NCBI RefSeq assembly: GCF_006783905.1
Contig: NZ_VFPE01000007.1
Span: 62,001 to 126,000, forward strand
Direction: 5' to 3'
Length of the DNA: 64,000 nucleotides
DNA from: Microbacterium kyungheense
GTDB lineage: Bacteria > Actinomycetota > Actinomycetes > Actinomycetales > Microbacteriaceae
Shown: piece after piece, positions 41,331 through 50,037 of the stretch
Numbering within the stretch: position 1 is the stretch's first letter
Layout: each line of letters starts with the position of its first letter
The notes under the pieces: model-generated
Told to the model about the DNA's origin: nothing
What the model saw: only the letters and a program-made list of their open reading frames with translations
Databases searched by the model: none
Translations under genes and position numbers: made by a program

Positions 41331-41410
41331 TCGCGATCATGTGCTCTCGCCGAATGCACACGTTGTTCGCGCACCTAGCGTGTGACCTCGGCGAGAGCAC
41401 ATGATCGCGA
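41331..41410. repeat. Hairpin element, copy 2 (upstream side of the AbiEi-like gene)
   Basis: A perfect 23-bp inverted repeat (41331-41353 against 41388-41410, outer end TCGCGATCATGTGCTCTCG) encloses a core with CACACG and CGTGTG arms. It is a second copy of the element at 40121. The 343-bp gap between the AbiEi-like and DHA2 genes holds this element and the operators at 41429-41489. Confidence 0.88.
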
Positions 41411-41428
41411 CAGGCACTCCCGGCGATA

Positions 41429-41489
41429 GTTGACACATGTCAACCACGAGCGTATCGTTGACGTTTCTCAACTGTTGACATTCGTCAAA
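41429..41489. promoter_or_regulatory. Three MarR-type operator sites before the DHA2 pump
   Basis: Three related 16-bp sites: GTTGACACATGTCAAC (41429-41444), GTTGACGTTTCTCAAC (41457-41472) and GTTGACATTCGTCAAA (41474-41489). All share GTTGA and TCAA half-sites. The pump operon carries a marR gene as its second gene, so autoregulated repression is likely. Confidence 0.7.
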
Positions 41490-41546
41490 CACTTCTTGCG
41501 CCATCGTCGCCGCAGTCCCTTCCCGCCCTTTCACGAAGGATCCCCT

Positions 41547-43268
41547 ATGGCCACGTCCTCCCCGGCGACGGCACCCGTCGCCACCGCCGACGACAAGCGC
41601 CGGCACCGCCACGTGCTGCAGGCCCTCACCGGCCTGCTGCTGGGCATGTTCGTGTCGATGCTGGCGTCGACCGTCGTGTCGACGTCGCTGCCCGTCATCG
41701 TCCACGACCTGGGGGGCGACCAGGCCGCCTTCACCTGGGTCGTGACCGCCACCCTGCTGACCACGGCGATCTCGACGCCGATCTGGGGCAAGCTCGCCGA
41801 CCTGTTCAACCGCAAGCTGCTCATCCAGCTCGCCATCGTGATCTTCGTGCTCGCCACCGCGGCGGCCGGGTTCTCGCAGGACACCGGCACGCTCATCGCG
41901 TTCCGCGCCGTCCAGGGCATCGGCGCGGGCGGCCTCGCCGCCCTCAGCCAGGTCATCATGGCCGACATCATCAGCCCCCGCGAGCGTGGCCGGTACATGG
42001 GCCTGTTCGGCGCGGTCATGGCCGTCGCCACCGTCGGCGGCCCGCTCCTCGGCGGCTTCATCACCGACACGATCGACTGGCGCTGGAACTTCTTCATCGC
42101 GCTGCCGTTCGCGGTCGCCGCGCTCATCATCCAGCAGCGCACCCTGCACCTGCCCCCGCGTCCCAAGACCAAGGCGCGCATCGACTACTTCGGCATCGTG
42201 CTGCTGTCGGCCGCCGTCTCGCTGCTGCTGATCTGGGTGACCAACGCCGGCAAGGACTACGACTGGTGGAGCACCGAGACCATCCTCATGGTCGGCGGCG
42301 CGCTGCTCGCGGCGATCCTGTTCGTGATCGTCGAGCTGCGCTCGAAGGAGCCGCTGGTCCCCCTCACGATGTTCCGCAACCGCACGTTCACCCTCGCGGT
42401 CGTCGCGTCGATCTCGATCGGCATCGCGATGTTCGGCACCTCGGTGTTCCTCAGCCAGTACATGCAGCTGGCGCGCGGCGCGACGCCGACCGAGGCCGGC
42501 CTGCTGACGATCCCGATGATCGCGGGCCTGCTGCTCGCCTCGATCGTGATCGGCGGTCTGGTGACGCGCACCGGGCACTGGAAGCCGTACCTCATCGTCG
42601 GCGGCGTGCTGCTGATCGCGGGGTCGTACCTGCTGTCGACCATCCACTACGACACGAACTTCGTGCTGGTGTCGGTGTACATGTTCCTGCTGGGTGCGGG
42701 CGTCGGCATGACGATGCAGAATCTCGTCCTGATCGTCCAGAACACCGCCAACCCCAGCGAGATCGGCGTCGCCAGTTCGGGCGTCACGTTCTTCCGCAGC
42801 CTCGGCGGCACGATCGGCGTCTCGGTGATGGGTGCCGCGCTGGCGACGTCGGCGACGAACCTGTTCACCGACCGCAAGGACGACATCGTCGCGGCGCTCA
42901 TGACGCTCGGCGCGAAGGGCGCCTCGATCGGCGAGCAGCTGCAGTCGGGCACCATCCCGCAGGTGTCGTCGCTGCCCGAGGCGATCCGCGTGATCGTCGA
43001 GGACATCTACGCCCAGGCGATCGCGCACTCGTTCCTGATCGCCGTGCCGCTGGCCGTCGTCAGCCTGATCGCGATCATCTTCCTGCCGAACAAGCCGCTC
43101 ACCCGCATGACGACGAGCGAGCGCGTGCAGGCGAGCGAGGCCGACCTCGCCACGGTCACGACGGCCGAGGCGATGGAGACGCTGGCACCCGCCGGGGCCG
43201 AGGCGGACGACGTGGATGCCGCATCCCCCTCCGAGCCGGCCGACCAGGATCCTGCGCGCCGGCGCTAA
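41547..43268 (+). CDS. DHA2/EmrB-type MFS multidrug efflux pump
   Basis: The 573-aa protein has 14 predicted helices and the DHA2 landmarks: FVSMLASTVVSTSLPVIVHDL in helix 1, GKLADLFNRKLL in loop 2-3, and the motif C region LFGAVMAVATVGGPLLGGFI. It exports drugs or toxic metabolites by proton antiport. An extracytoplasmic loop around the DRKDDIVAALM segment precedes the last helix, and the C-terminus is acidic and cytoplasmic. AAGGA lies 6-7 nt from the ATG at 41547. It is coupled to marR downstream (TAATG). Confidence 0.92.
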   Translation: MATSSPATAPVATADDKRRHRHVLQALTGLLLGMFVSMLASTVVSTSLPVIVHDLGGDQAAFTWVVTATLLTTAISTPIWGKLADLFNRKLLIQLAIVIFVLATAAAGFSQDTGTLIAFRAVQGIGAGGLAALSQVIMADIISPRERGRYMGLFGAVMAVATVGGPLLGGFITDTIDWRWNFFIALPFAVAALIIQQRTLHLPPRPKTKARIDYFGIVLLSAAVSLLLIWVTNAGKDYDWWSTETILMVGGALLAAILFVIVELRSKEPLVPLTMFRNRTFTLAVVASISIGIAMFGTSVFLSQYMQLARGATPTEAGLLTIPMIAGLLLASIVIGGLVTRTGHWKPYLIVGGVLLIAGSYLLSTIHYDTNFVLVSVYMFLLGAGVGMTMQNLVLIVQNTANPSEIGVASSGVTFFRSLGGTIGVSVMGAALATSATNLFTDRKDDIVAALMTLGAKGASIGEQLQSGTIPQVSSLPEAIRVIVEDIYAQAIAHSFLIAVPLAVVSLIAIIFLPNKPLTRMTTSERVQASEADLATVTTAEAMETLAPAGAEADDVDAASPSEPADQDPARRR

Positions 43269-43744
43269 TGTCGAACACGATGACCTCCGACGACACCCGA
43301 GCGGCGCGCACCGAAGCGGTGCGCGCCCTCGAGGCGGAGTTCGGGGAGCTGATCAACCGGTTCCGTCGCATCATCACCGAGAACGCCAACCGCGTGAGCC
43401 CGGGCATGCTGCCCGGCGCGTACAAGGTCTTCACCACGATCGTGCGACGCGAGGAGATCACGCTCTCGGCGCTGGCCGAGTCGCTCATGGCCGACAAGGG
43501 TCAGATCAGCCGCACGGTGCGCGAACTGGAAGGTCTCGGGCTGGTCCAGCGCACGCCCGACCCCGCCGACGGACGCTCGAGCCTGCTGTCTCCGACGGCG
43601 ACGGGACTCGAGCGCCTCGCCGACGCACGCGCGCCGCAGGAGAGTCTGCTCGTCGACGCGCTCGACGACTGGCCCCTCACGGACATCCTCAACCTGACGA
43701 GGCTGCTCCACGCGCTGACCCTCGGCGAGCGTCCCGACTCCTGA
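43268..43744 (+). CDS. MarR-family transcriptional regulator
   Basis: The 158-aa winged-helix protein has ITLSALAESLMADKGQISRTVRELEGLGLV (recognition helix) and DPADGRSSLLSPT (wing), then a helical dimer region. The ATG at 43268 overlaps the pump stop (TAATG), four codons before an alternative ATG at 43280. It probably represses its own operon through the sites at 41429-41489 and releases on binding a pump substrate. Confidence 0.9.
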   Translation: MSNTMTSDDTRAARTEAVRALEAEFGELINRFRRIITENANRVSPGMLPGAYKVFTTIVRREEITLSALAESLMADKGQISRTVRELEGLGLVQRTPDPADGRSSLLSPTATGLERLADARAPQESLLVDALDDWPLTDILNLTRLLHALTLGERPDS

Positions 43745-43756
43745 GCCGCAGCCGGC

Positions 43757-44761
43757 TCAGCCCTGGCTCGAGAAGGCTGCGTCGAATGCCGCGTCGGACG
43801 GCCGGTAGGTCGACAGCCGGCGGACGAACTCCAGCGCTTCCGGAGCCCCCACCAGGCGGTCCATGCCGGCGTCCTCCCACTCCACCGAGAGTGGTCCGTC
43901 GTAGCCGATGGCGTTGAGCATGCGGAACGCGTCCTCCCACGGCACGTCACCGTGACCCGTCGAGATGAAGTCCCAGCCGCGACGCGGGTCGGCCCAGGGC
44001 AGGTGCGACGACAGCCGTCCACTGCGGCCGTTGAGGCGCTTCTTCGTGTCCTTGCAGTGCACGTGGTAGATCCTGTCCTGGAAGTCCCAGAGGAATCCGA
44101 CCGGGTCGAGGTCCTGCCACACCATGTGCGACGGGTCCCAGTTCAGCCCGAAGGCCTCGCGGTGCCCGATCGCCTCCAAGGTGCGCCGGGTGGTCCAGTA
44201 GTCGTACGCGATCTCGGAAGGATGGACCTCGTGCGCGAAGCGCACGCGTACCTCGTCGAAGACGTCGAGGATCGGATGGAACCTCTCCGCGAAATCCTCG
44301 TACCCGGCCTCGACGAACGCCTCCGACGCCGGCGGGAACATCGCCACGGCCTTCCAGATGGATGAGCCGGTGAAGCCGGTCACCGTCTTGGCCCCGAGCC
44401 TCGCCGCCATGCGCGCAGTGAGCTTCAGCTCTTCCGCGGCGCGCTGTCGCACGCCATCGGGATCACCGTCGCCCCACACGCGATCGTTCAGCATGTCGCG
44501 GTGCCGCTGGTCGATGGGGTCGTCGCAGACGGCCTGGCCGGCGAGGTGATTCGAGATCGTGAAGACCTTCAGGCCGTTGCGCGCCAGGATGTCGAGCCTG
44601 CCCTGCACATAGGCGTCGTCATCCCAGCGTGAGACGTCGAGATGGTCTCCCCACGAGGCGATCTCCAGTCCGTCGTAGCCCCATTCGCCCGCGAGTCGCG
44701 CCACCTCCTCGAAGGGCAGGTCAGCCCATTGACCCGTGAACAGAGTGACCGGTCGCGTCAT
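43757..44761 (-). CDS. Sugar phosphate isomerase/epimerase-type TIM-barrel protein
   Basis: The 334-aa protein has the xylose isomerase-like TIM barrel: LFTGQWADLPFEEVARLAGEWGYDGLEI at the N-terminus, EVHPSEIAYD, LNWDPSHMVWQ, HVHCKD and LSVEWEDAGM, supplying the Glu/Asp/His metal ligands. It lies with a Gfo/Idh/MocA dehydrogenase and a sugar-binding gene, all co-directional. The ATG at 44761 has AAAGG at good spacing; the GTG three codons earlier overlaps that site. The exact substrate is unknown; inositol-type catabolism is one option. Confidence 0.85.
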   Translation of the reverse strand: MTRPVTLFTGQWADLPFEEVARLAGEWGYDGLEIASWGDHLDVSRWDDDAYVQGRLDILARNGLKVFTISNHLAGQAVCDDPIDQRHRDMLNDRVWGDGDPDGVRQRAAEELKLTARMAARLGAKTVTGFTGSSIWKAVAMFPPASEAFVEAGYEDFAERFHPILDVFDEVRVRFAHEVHPSEIAYDYWTTRRTLEAIGHREAFGLNWDPSHMVWQDLDPVGFLWDFQDRIYHVHCKDTKKRLNGRSGRLSSHLPWADPRRGWDFISTGHGDVPWEDAFRMLNAIGYDGPLSVEWEDAGMDRLVGAPEALEFVRRLSTYRPSDAAFDAAFSSQG

Positions 44762-44794
44762 TGCGAACACCTTTCGTCGTGAGGGATGCCGGGC

Positions 44795-45964
44795 TCAGCC
44801 GGCGAGGGAGGTCCAGACGCTCTCGGCGGCCGAGCTGCGTTCCACGGCGTCGAGCACCCGCTGCACGTGCAGGCCGTCGGCGAACGACGGACGCGGCGCG
44901 ACGCCCTCGTCGACGGCGACGACGAAGTCACGCACCTGGTGCGAGAAGCCGTGCTCGTAGCCGAGCATATGCCCGGGCGGCCACCACGGCGCGAGGTACG
45001 GGTGATCGTGCTCGGTGACGAGGATTCGGCGGAAACCCTGTTCGAGAGGGGCGTCGGTCGCGTCGAAGAACTCGAGCTCGTTCAGCCGTTCCAGGTCGAA
45101 AGCCAGTGCCCCCTCCGAACCCGAGATCTCGATGCGCAGCGCGTTCTTCCGCCCGGTGCGGAACCGGGTGGCCTCGAACGACGCGAGCGCGCCGGACTGC
45201 AGCCGGCCGGTGAAGAGGGCGACGTCGTCGACGGTGACCCGTCCGCGTTCGGCGGCGGCGGTGCCCGAGAGGCCCACGCCCTCGCCCAGCAGCGGCCGCT
45301 CGTGCACGAGGGTCTCCATCACGCCCGAGACCGAGGTCAGGAGCTGACCCGTGATGAACTCCGTGAGGTCGACCGCGTGTGCGCCGATGTCACCGAGCGC
45401 ACCCGAGCCGGCGTGCTCCTTCTCGAGGCGCCAGGTGAGCGGGGCGTCGGCATCCGTGAGCCAGTCCTGCAGGTACTCGGCGCGCACCTGGCGGATCTGC
45501 CCGAGACGCCCGGCGGCCACCAGGTCGCGAGCGAAGGTTGCCGCCGGAACCCGCCGGTACGTGAAGCCGACCATCGAGCGGACGCCGCGCTCGGCTGCGG
45601 CCTCGGCGGCCTGCGCCATCGCCTCCGCCTCGGCGACGCTGTTGGCGAGAGGCTTCTCGCAGAGCACGTGCTTGCCCGCCTGGAGCGCCGCGACGGCGAT
45701 CTCGGCGTGCGTGTCGCCGGGGGTGACGATGTCGACGACGTCGATGTCGTCGCGTGCGATCACCTCCCGCCAGTCCGTGGCGCTCGCGCCCCAGCCCCAC
45801 TTGTGCGCCGAGGCCGCGACGGTGTCTGCGTTCCGGCCGACGACCACCGCCATCTCGGGCTCTCGGGGAAGGTCGAAGAATCGCGGGGCGACGCGCCACC
45901 CCTGGGAATGCGCGGCCCCCATGAAGCCGTGGCCGATCATGGCGATGCGAAGCGTGTCGTTCAA
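44795..45964 (-). CDS. Gfo/Idh/MocA-family sugar dehydrogenase
   Basis: The 389-aa protein has the Rossmann loop IAMIGHGFMGAAHSQGW, DIVTPGDTHAEIA, CEKPLANS (Lys catalytic region) and GDIGAHAVDL with a conserved His. The TTG at 45964 is chosen: GAGAGGA lies upstream and the Rossmann strand LRIAMIGHG needs residues before the first internal ATG (45940). It is second in the isomerase-dehydrogenase-binding protein operon. Confidence 0.87.
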   Translation of the reverse strand: MNDTLRIAMIGHGFMGAAHSQGWRVAPRFFDLPREPEMAVVVGRNADTVAASAHKWGWGASATDWREVIARDDIDVVDIVTPGDTHAEIAVAALQAGKHVLCEKPLANSVAEAEAMAQAAEAAAERGVRSMVGFTYRRVPAATFARDLVAAGRLGQIRQVRAEYLQDWLTDADAPLTWRLEKEHAGSGALGDIGAHAVDLTEFITGQLLTSVSGVMETLVHERPLLGEGVGLSGTAAAERGRVTVDDVALFTGRLQSGALASFEATRFRTGRKNALRIEISGSEGALAFDLERLNELEFFDATDAPLEQGFRRILVTEHDHPYLAPWWPPGHMLGYEHGFSHQVRDFVVAVDEGVAPRPSFADGLHVQRVLDAVERSSAAESVWTSLAG

Positions 45965-46036
45965 CGCGCTGTCCTCTCTGGGAAGGGGATGCCGCGGGGC
46001 GCCCGCCATCACGGACGCCCCGCGGTCGACGTCGGT

Positions 46037-47083
46037 CTACTCGAACGAGAGGTCGATGTACTGGTCGACGTTCTCCTTCGTCACGACCGGTGCGTCGAGC
46101 ACGATCCGGTTCGGGATGCCGGGGGTGATCAGGTCGCCCATCGTCTTGCCCTGCGCGATCAGCCGGGCCAGTGCCACCCCGTCCGCCGCCTGCGTGGACG
46201 GGTAGATCACCGTGGCCTTGAGCACGGTGTCGTCGGCCTGGATGGCCTCCATGGCGCTGCGGCTGCCTGCACCGCCCATCATGAAGAACTCGTCACGGCC
46301 GGCCGAATCGATCGCGGCGAGGACGCCGACGCCCTGGTCGTCGTCGTGGTTCCACAGTGCGTCGATGTGCGGGTTGGCCGCGAGCAGCTGGGATGCCGCC
46401 GCCTCACCGCCGGCGACCGTGAAGTCGGCGGCGACGCGGGCCGAGACCTCGAGGCCGCAGTCTTCGAGCGCGTCCGCGAAGCCCTGCGACCGGTCCTGCG
46501 TCAGCGGCAGCGAGTCGATGCCGGCGATCTCGGCGACCACCGCGTCGGTCTTGCCGTCGAGCTGCTCGCAGATGTACGTTCCGGCGCTCACGCCCATGCC
46601 GTAGTTGTCGCCCAGCACGGTCGCCCGCGCGGCGAACGGGCTCGAGAACTCGCGGTCGACGTTGATGACCGGGATGCCGGCCTCCATGGCCTCGATGGCC
46701 GCCTCGGTGAGCGCGGCGCCGTCCGAGGGCAGCAGGACGATGGCGTCGACGCCGTCGTTGACGAACGTCTCGACGGCGGCGATCTGGGCGATCGGGTCGT
46801 TGGTGCCCTCGGCCACGCGCAGTTCGACATCGTCGAAGCTGTCGGCCGCGGCCTGCGCGCCCGAGTTGATGGCGCCGAGCCAGCCGTGGTCCGCGGCAGG
46901 TCCGGAGAAGCCGATGACGACGGTGTCGCCGCTCTGCGCGTTCTCTTCCGTCGTGGTCCCCTGGTCGACGACGTCGTCTTCGTCCGCGCCGGATCCGGTG
47001 CATCCGGCGAGCAGACCGATGGCTGCGATGACGGCCGTGCCGGTGAGCACGAGTCGCGTGCGCGCTGTCAGGTGTGAGCGCAT
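46037..47083 (-). CDS. Periplasmic-binding-type sugar lipoprotein (ribose/xylose ABC class)
   Basis: The 348-aa protein has a lipoprotein signal with lipobox LLAGC (Cys near 28) and an acidic linker, followed by a type I sugar-binding fold: VVIGFSGPAADHGWLGAI, DGVDAIVLLPSDGAAL, IPVINVDREF and DALWNHDDDQGVGVLAAI. The ATG at 47083 has AAGGAGG. The matching ATPase and permease are encoded divergently (47344-49922). The ligand is a monosaccharide or cyclitol by family. Confidence 0.9.
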   Translation of the reverse strand: MRSHLTARTRLVLTGTAVIAAIGLLAGCTGSGADEDDVVDQGTTTEENAQSGDTVVIGFSGPAADHGWLGAINSGAQAAADSFDDVELRVAEGTNDPIAQIAAVETFVNDGVDAIVLLPSDGAALTEAAIEAMEAGIPVINVDREFSSPFAARATVLGDNYGMGVSAGTYICEQLDGKTDAVVAEIAGIDSLPLTQDRSQGFADALEDCGLEVSARVAADFTVAGGEAAASQLLAANPHIDALWNHDDDQGVGVLAAIDSAGRDEFFMMGGAGSRSAMEAIQADDTVLKATVIYPSTQAADGVALARLIAQGKTMGDLITPGIPNRIVLDAPVVTKENVDQYIDLSFE

Positions 47084-47331
47084 GATTCCTCCTTGAATGT
47101 GATGCAGCTGTGACAGCGCGTCGCCCAGGCGTTTGAGGTGCCCGCACTCGAGGAGTCCACGCTGACGAGGCTCACGGTAGCAGAAGCGCATTCACGATGG
47201 ACAGCTTTTGTCGTCGAAACAGCAGAAGTCCGAATTGCGGGGCTAGACCGCCTCGCTCGCCATAAGAAGCGCGCCCGTTGCCGCCTCCGCGGCAGCTGGC
47301 GAAGCCTCCTGCAGCGGAGCGTGCGTCGTGT

Positions 47332-47337
47332 TATGTT
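47332..47337 (+). promoter_or_regulatory. -10-like hexamer TATGTT for the ABC ATPase gene
   Basis: TATGTT, CATCGC, GTG: a 6-nt gap to the only in-frame start that fits the ATPase N-terminus. The preceding 260 bp is comparatively A+T-rich and holds the divergent promoters but no gene. Confidence 0.5.
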
Positions 47338-47343
47338 CATCGC

Positions 47344-48864
47344 GTGATCAAAGATGACCATGGTTCGGCATTACTCGTCGTCCGGGGCGTGACGAAGTCG
47401 TTCGCCGGCGTGCCGGCGCTCCGGGGTGTGGATCTCGACATCCTCCCCGGCGAGGTGCACTGCATCCTCGGCCAGAACGGTGCCGGCAAGTCGACGCTGA
47501 TCAAGACGCTGGCCGGCGTGCATCGCCCCGACGAGGGCGTCATCGCGTGGCACGGCGAGCCCGTCGAGATCCCGACACCCGACGCGGCGATCGACCTCGG
47601 CATCGCCACCATGTACCAGGAACTCGATGTCGTCGACGGGCTCACGATCGCCGAGAACATCTACCTCGGCCATGAGCTGTCGCGCGGAGGCTTCACGAAG
47701 CGCTCCGAGGCGGCGCGCCGCACGAAGGACCTCCTGCGACGCCTGGGGCACGGCGGGCTCTCGCCCCACACCGAGGTCGGCCGCCTGAGCGCCGCCGGCA
47801 AGCAGATCGTGAGCATGGCGCGCGCGCTCTCGCACGACATCAAGCTCATCATCATGGACGAGCCGTCCGCTGTGCTCGACGGCGAGGAGGTCAAGAACCT
47901 CTTCCACGTCGTGCGCGAACTCACCGCCGAGGGCATCGCCGTCGTCTACATCACCCACCGGCTCGAAGAGATCCGCCAGATCGGTGACCGCATCACGGTG
48001 CTGAAGGACGGCAGATCGATGGCCAGTGGCCTGCCGGTCGCCGACACCCCCACGCCCGAGCTCATCCGCCTCATGACCGGTCGCTCCGTCGAGAACGTGT
48101 TCCCGCCCGCCGCGCCGATCCCGGCCGACGCCCCCGTCGTGCTGGAGGTGCAGGGACTCGCCGCGGCGGATGCCTTCCGGGATGTCTCGTTCTCGGTGCG
48201 CGCCGGAGAAGTCGTCGGTCTGGCGGGTCTCGTCGGATCGGGACGCTCCGAGATCCTGGAGACGGTCTACGGCGCACGACGCGCCACCGCCGGCACGGTC
48301 CGCGTCGGCGGCAAGCCGCTCCCCCGCGGTTCGGTCGTCGCCGCCGTCCGCGCCGGCATCGGGCTGTCGCCCGAAGAGCGCAAGAGCCAGGGGCTGGTGC
48401 TCGACGAGCCCATCTTCGTGAACGTCACCCTGCCGTCGGTGTCGAGGTTCGCCAAGGCCGGATTCCTCGATGAGCGCGCGGAGCGCAAGGCCACGAGGGA
48501 GCAGATCGACGCGCTGGAGCTGCGCCCGGCTGACCCCGACCGCGAGACGATCACCCTCTCGGGAGGAAATCAGCAGAAGATCCTGCTGGCGCGCTGGCTC
48601 GTCCACGGCACGCGGGTGCTCCTGCTGGACGAGCCCACACGAGGTGTCGACGTCGGTGCGCGTGCAGAGATCTACGCCCTGATCCGGCGCCTCGCCGCTG
48701 CGGGGAACGCCATCGTCATCGTCTCGAGCGAGATCGAGGAGGTGCTCGGCCTCGCCGACACGGTCCTCGTCATCGCCGACGGACGACTCCTCGACACCCG
48801 ACCCGCCTCCCAGATCGACGAGCACGGTGTGCTCGACCTCGTCATGAAAGGAACCGCCGCGTGA
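47344..48864 (+). CDS. Sugar ABC transporter ATPase, two ATPase domains (RbsA/MglA type)
   Basis: The 506-aa protein has two ABC domains. The first has Walker A GQNGAGKST (Lys49), signature LSAAGKQIVSMARA and Walker B LIIMDEPSAVLD; the second has the degenerate GLVGSGRSE and the signature LSGGNQQKILLARWL with LLLDEPTRGVD. This asymmetric layout is normal for ribose-type importers. The start is the GTG at 47344. The permease gene overlaps its end by 4 bp. Confidence 0.92.
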   Translation: MIKDDHGSALLVVRGVTKSFAGVPALRGVDLDILPGEVHCILGQNGAGKSTLIKTLAGVHRPDEGVIAWHGEPVEIPTPDAAIDLGIATMYQELDVVDGLTIAENIYLGHELSRGGFTKRSEAARRTKDLLRRLGHGGLSPHTEVGRLSAAGKQIVSMARALSHDIKLIIMDEPSAVLDGEEVKNLFHVVRELTAEGIAVVYITHRLEEIRQIGDRITVLKDGRSMASGLPVADTPTPELIRLMTGRSVENVFPPAAPIPADAPVVLEVQGLAAADAFRDVSFSVRAGEVVGLAGLVGSGRSEILETVYGARRATAGTVRVGGKPLPRGSVVAAVRAGIGLSPEERKSQGLVLDEPIFVNVTLPSVSRFAKAGFLDERAERKATREQIDALELRPADPDRETITLSGGNQQKILLARWLVHGTRVLLLDEPTRGVDVGARAEIYALIRRLAAAGNAIVIVSSEIEEVLGLADTVLVIADGRLLDTRPASQIDEHGVLDLVMKGTAA

Positions 48865-49922
48865 GCGAGCAGCAGACCCCCGGGGCCGACGTCGTCCCCC
48901 CGACCGGCGACCCGGTCGCCGCCGCCGACATCGGCGCCTCCCGCCCGACCGGGGTCCAGCGCTTCTTCTCGGGATCCGTCGGGCGCAACCTCGGCCTGGT
49001 CCTGGCGCTCATCGTGCTCGTGGTCGTCGGCGCCGTCACCGCCCCCGACACCTTCCTGAGTGTGAGCAACGTCCTGACGATCCTTCGCGCCGCGTCGATC
49101 ATCGGCGTGATCAGCATCGGCATGACGCTGGTCATCATCGCCGGTGGGATCGACCTGTCGGTCGGCTCCGTGATGGGCCTGGCCTCCGTCGTGGCGGCAC
49201 TCGCGGCGATCCAGGATCTCGCCGACCAGCTCCACTGGATCGTGATGGTCGTGATCGCGCTCGCAGTGGGACTCGCGGCCGGGCTCATCAACGGCATCGT
49301 CATCGCCTACGGAAAGGTGGTGGCCTTCATGGCGACGCTCGCCATGCTCGTCGCCGCACGCGGCCTCGCCGAGATCCTCGCCGAGCGTCGCACGCTCCAG
49401 GTGCACGACCGTGACTTCATCACGTTCATGAATCTCGACATCATCGGCATCGACATGCTCATCTGGATCTTCGCGATCGTCGCCGCGCTCGGCTGGGTCG
49501 TGCTCAACCGCACGACGTTCGGCCGTCGCACCGTGGCCATCGGCGGCAACCGCGAGGCGGCGCGCCTGGCCGGCATCAACGTGAAGCGCCACACGATGTG
49601 GCTCTACGCGATCTCGGGCCTCTGCGCCGGCATCGCCGCCGTCATGATCCTCGGGCGCACGACCGCAGGCTCGTCGACGAACGGCACGCTCTACGAGCTC
49701 GACGCCATCGCGGCCGTCGTGGTCGGCGGCACGCTGCTCGTCGGCGGCCGCGGCACGATCACGGGCACGGTCCTCGGCGTCCTGATCTTCCAGACGCTGA
49801 CCAACGTATTCGTCCAGAACAACCTCTCGTCGTCCGTCCAGGCCGTGGTCAAGGGCGTCATCATCGTCGTCGCGGTGCTCCTGCAGCAGCGCTTCGCGAA
49901 GCCGACCGGTCGCGGCGCATGA
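48861..49922 (+). CDS. Ribose-type ABC transporter permease
   Basis: The 353-aa protein has about ten helices and the RbsC/XylH signatures ISIGMTLVIIAGGIDLSVGS, GLINGIVIAYGKVVAFMATLAM and AIGGNREAARLAGINV. It forms the membrane channel for the binding protein at 46037-47083. GTG start overlapping the ATPase stop (GTGA). Confidence 0.92.
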   Translation: MSEQQTPGADVVPPTGDPVAAADIGASRPTGVQRFFSGSVGRNLGLVLALIVLVVVGAVTAPDTFLSVSNVLTILRAASIIGVISIGMTLVIIAGGIDLSVGSVMGLASVVAALAAIQDLADQLHWIVMVVIALAVGLAAGLINGIVIAYGKVVAFMATLAMLVAARGLAEILAERRTLQVHDRDFITFMNLDIIGIDMLIWIFAIVAALGWVVLNRTTFGRRTVAIGGNREAARLAGINVKRHTMWLYAISGLCAGIAAVMILGRTTAGSSTNGTLYELDAIAAVVVGGTLLVGGRGTITGTVLGVLIFQTLTNVFVQNNLSSSVQAVVKGVIIVVAVLLQQRFAKPTGRGA

Positions 49923-50037
49923 CGGAGGCTCGTCCCGTCCGCGCAGAGCGCGGCCCCGGCGCACCGACGCGGGGCTCCCGCCGGTCCCCGGCCGCGCACG
50001 GGAGCTCCACCGGCCGCAGCTAATCTGGGAGGTGAAC

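Noticed and set aside
40121..41410. The hairpin pair plus gene as an insertion sequence
   Set aside because: No transposase frame lies between the repeats, the repeats are direct copies of a palindrome rather than terminal inverted repeats, and no target-site duplication was recognised.
41337..43028. 563-codon minus-strand open frame opposite the DHA2 pump
   Set aside because: His/Gln/Asp/Arg-rich low-complexity product with no membrane or domain features; antisense shadow.
44786..47077. 763-codon plus-strand open frame across three minus-strand sugar genes
   Set aside because: It runs antisense through three genes with clear family motifs, and has a composition typical of frame shadows.
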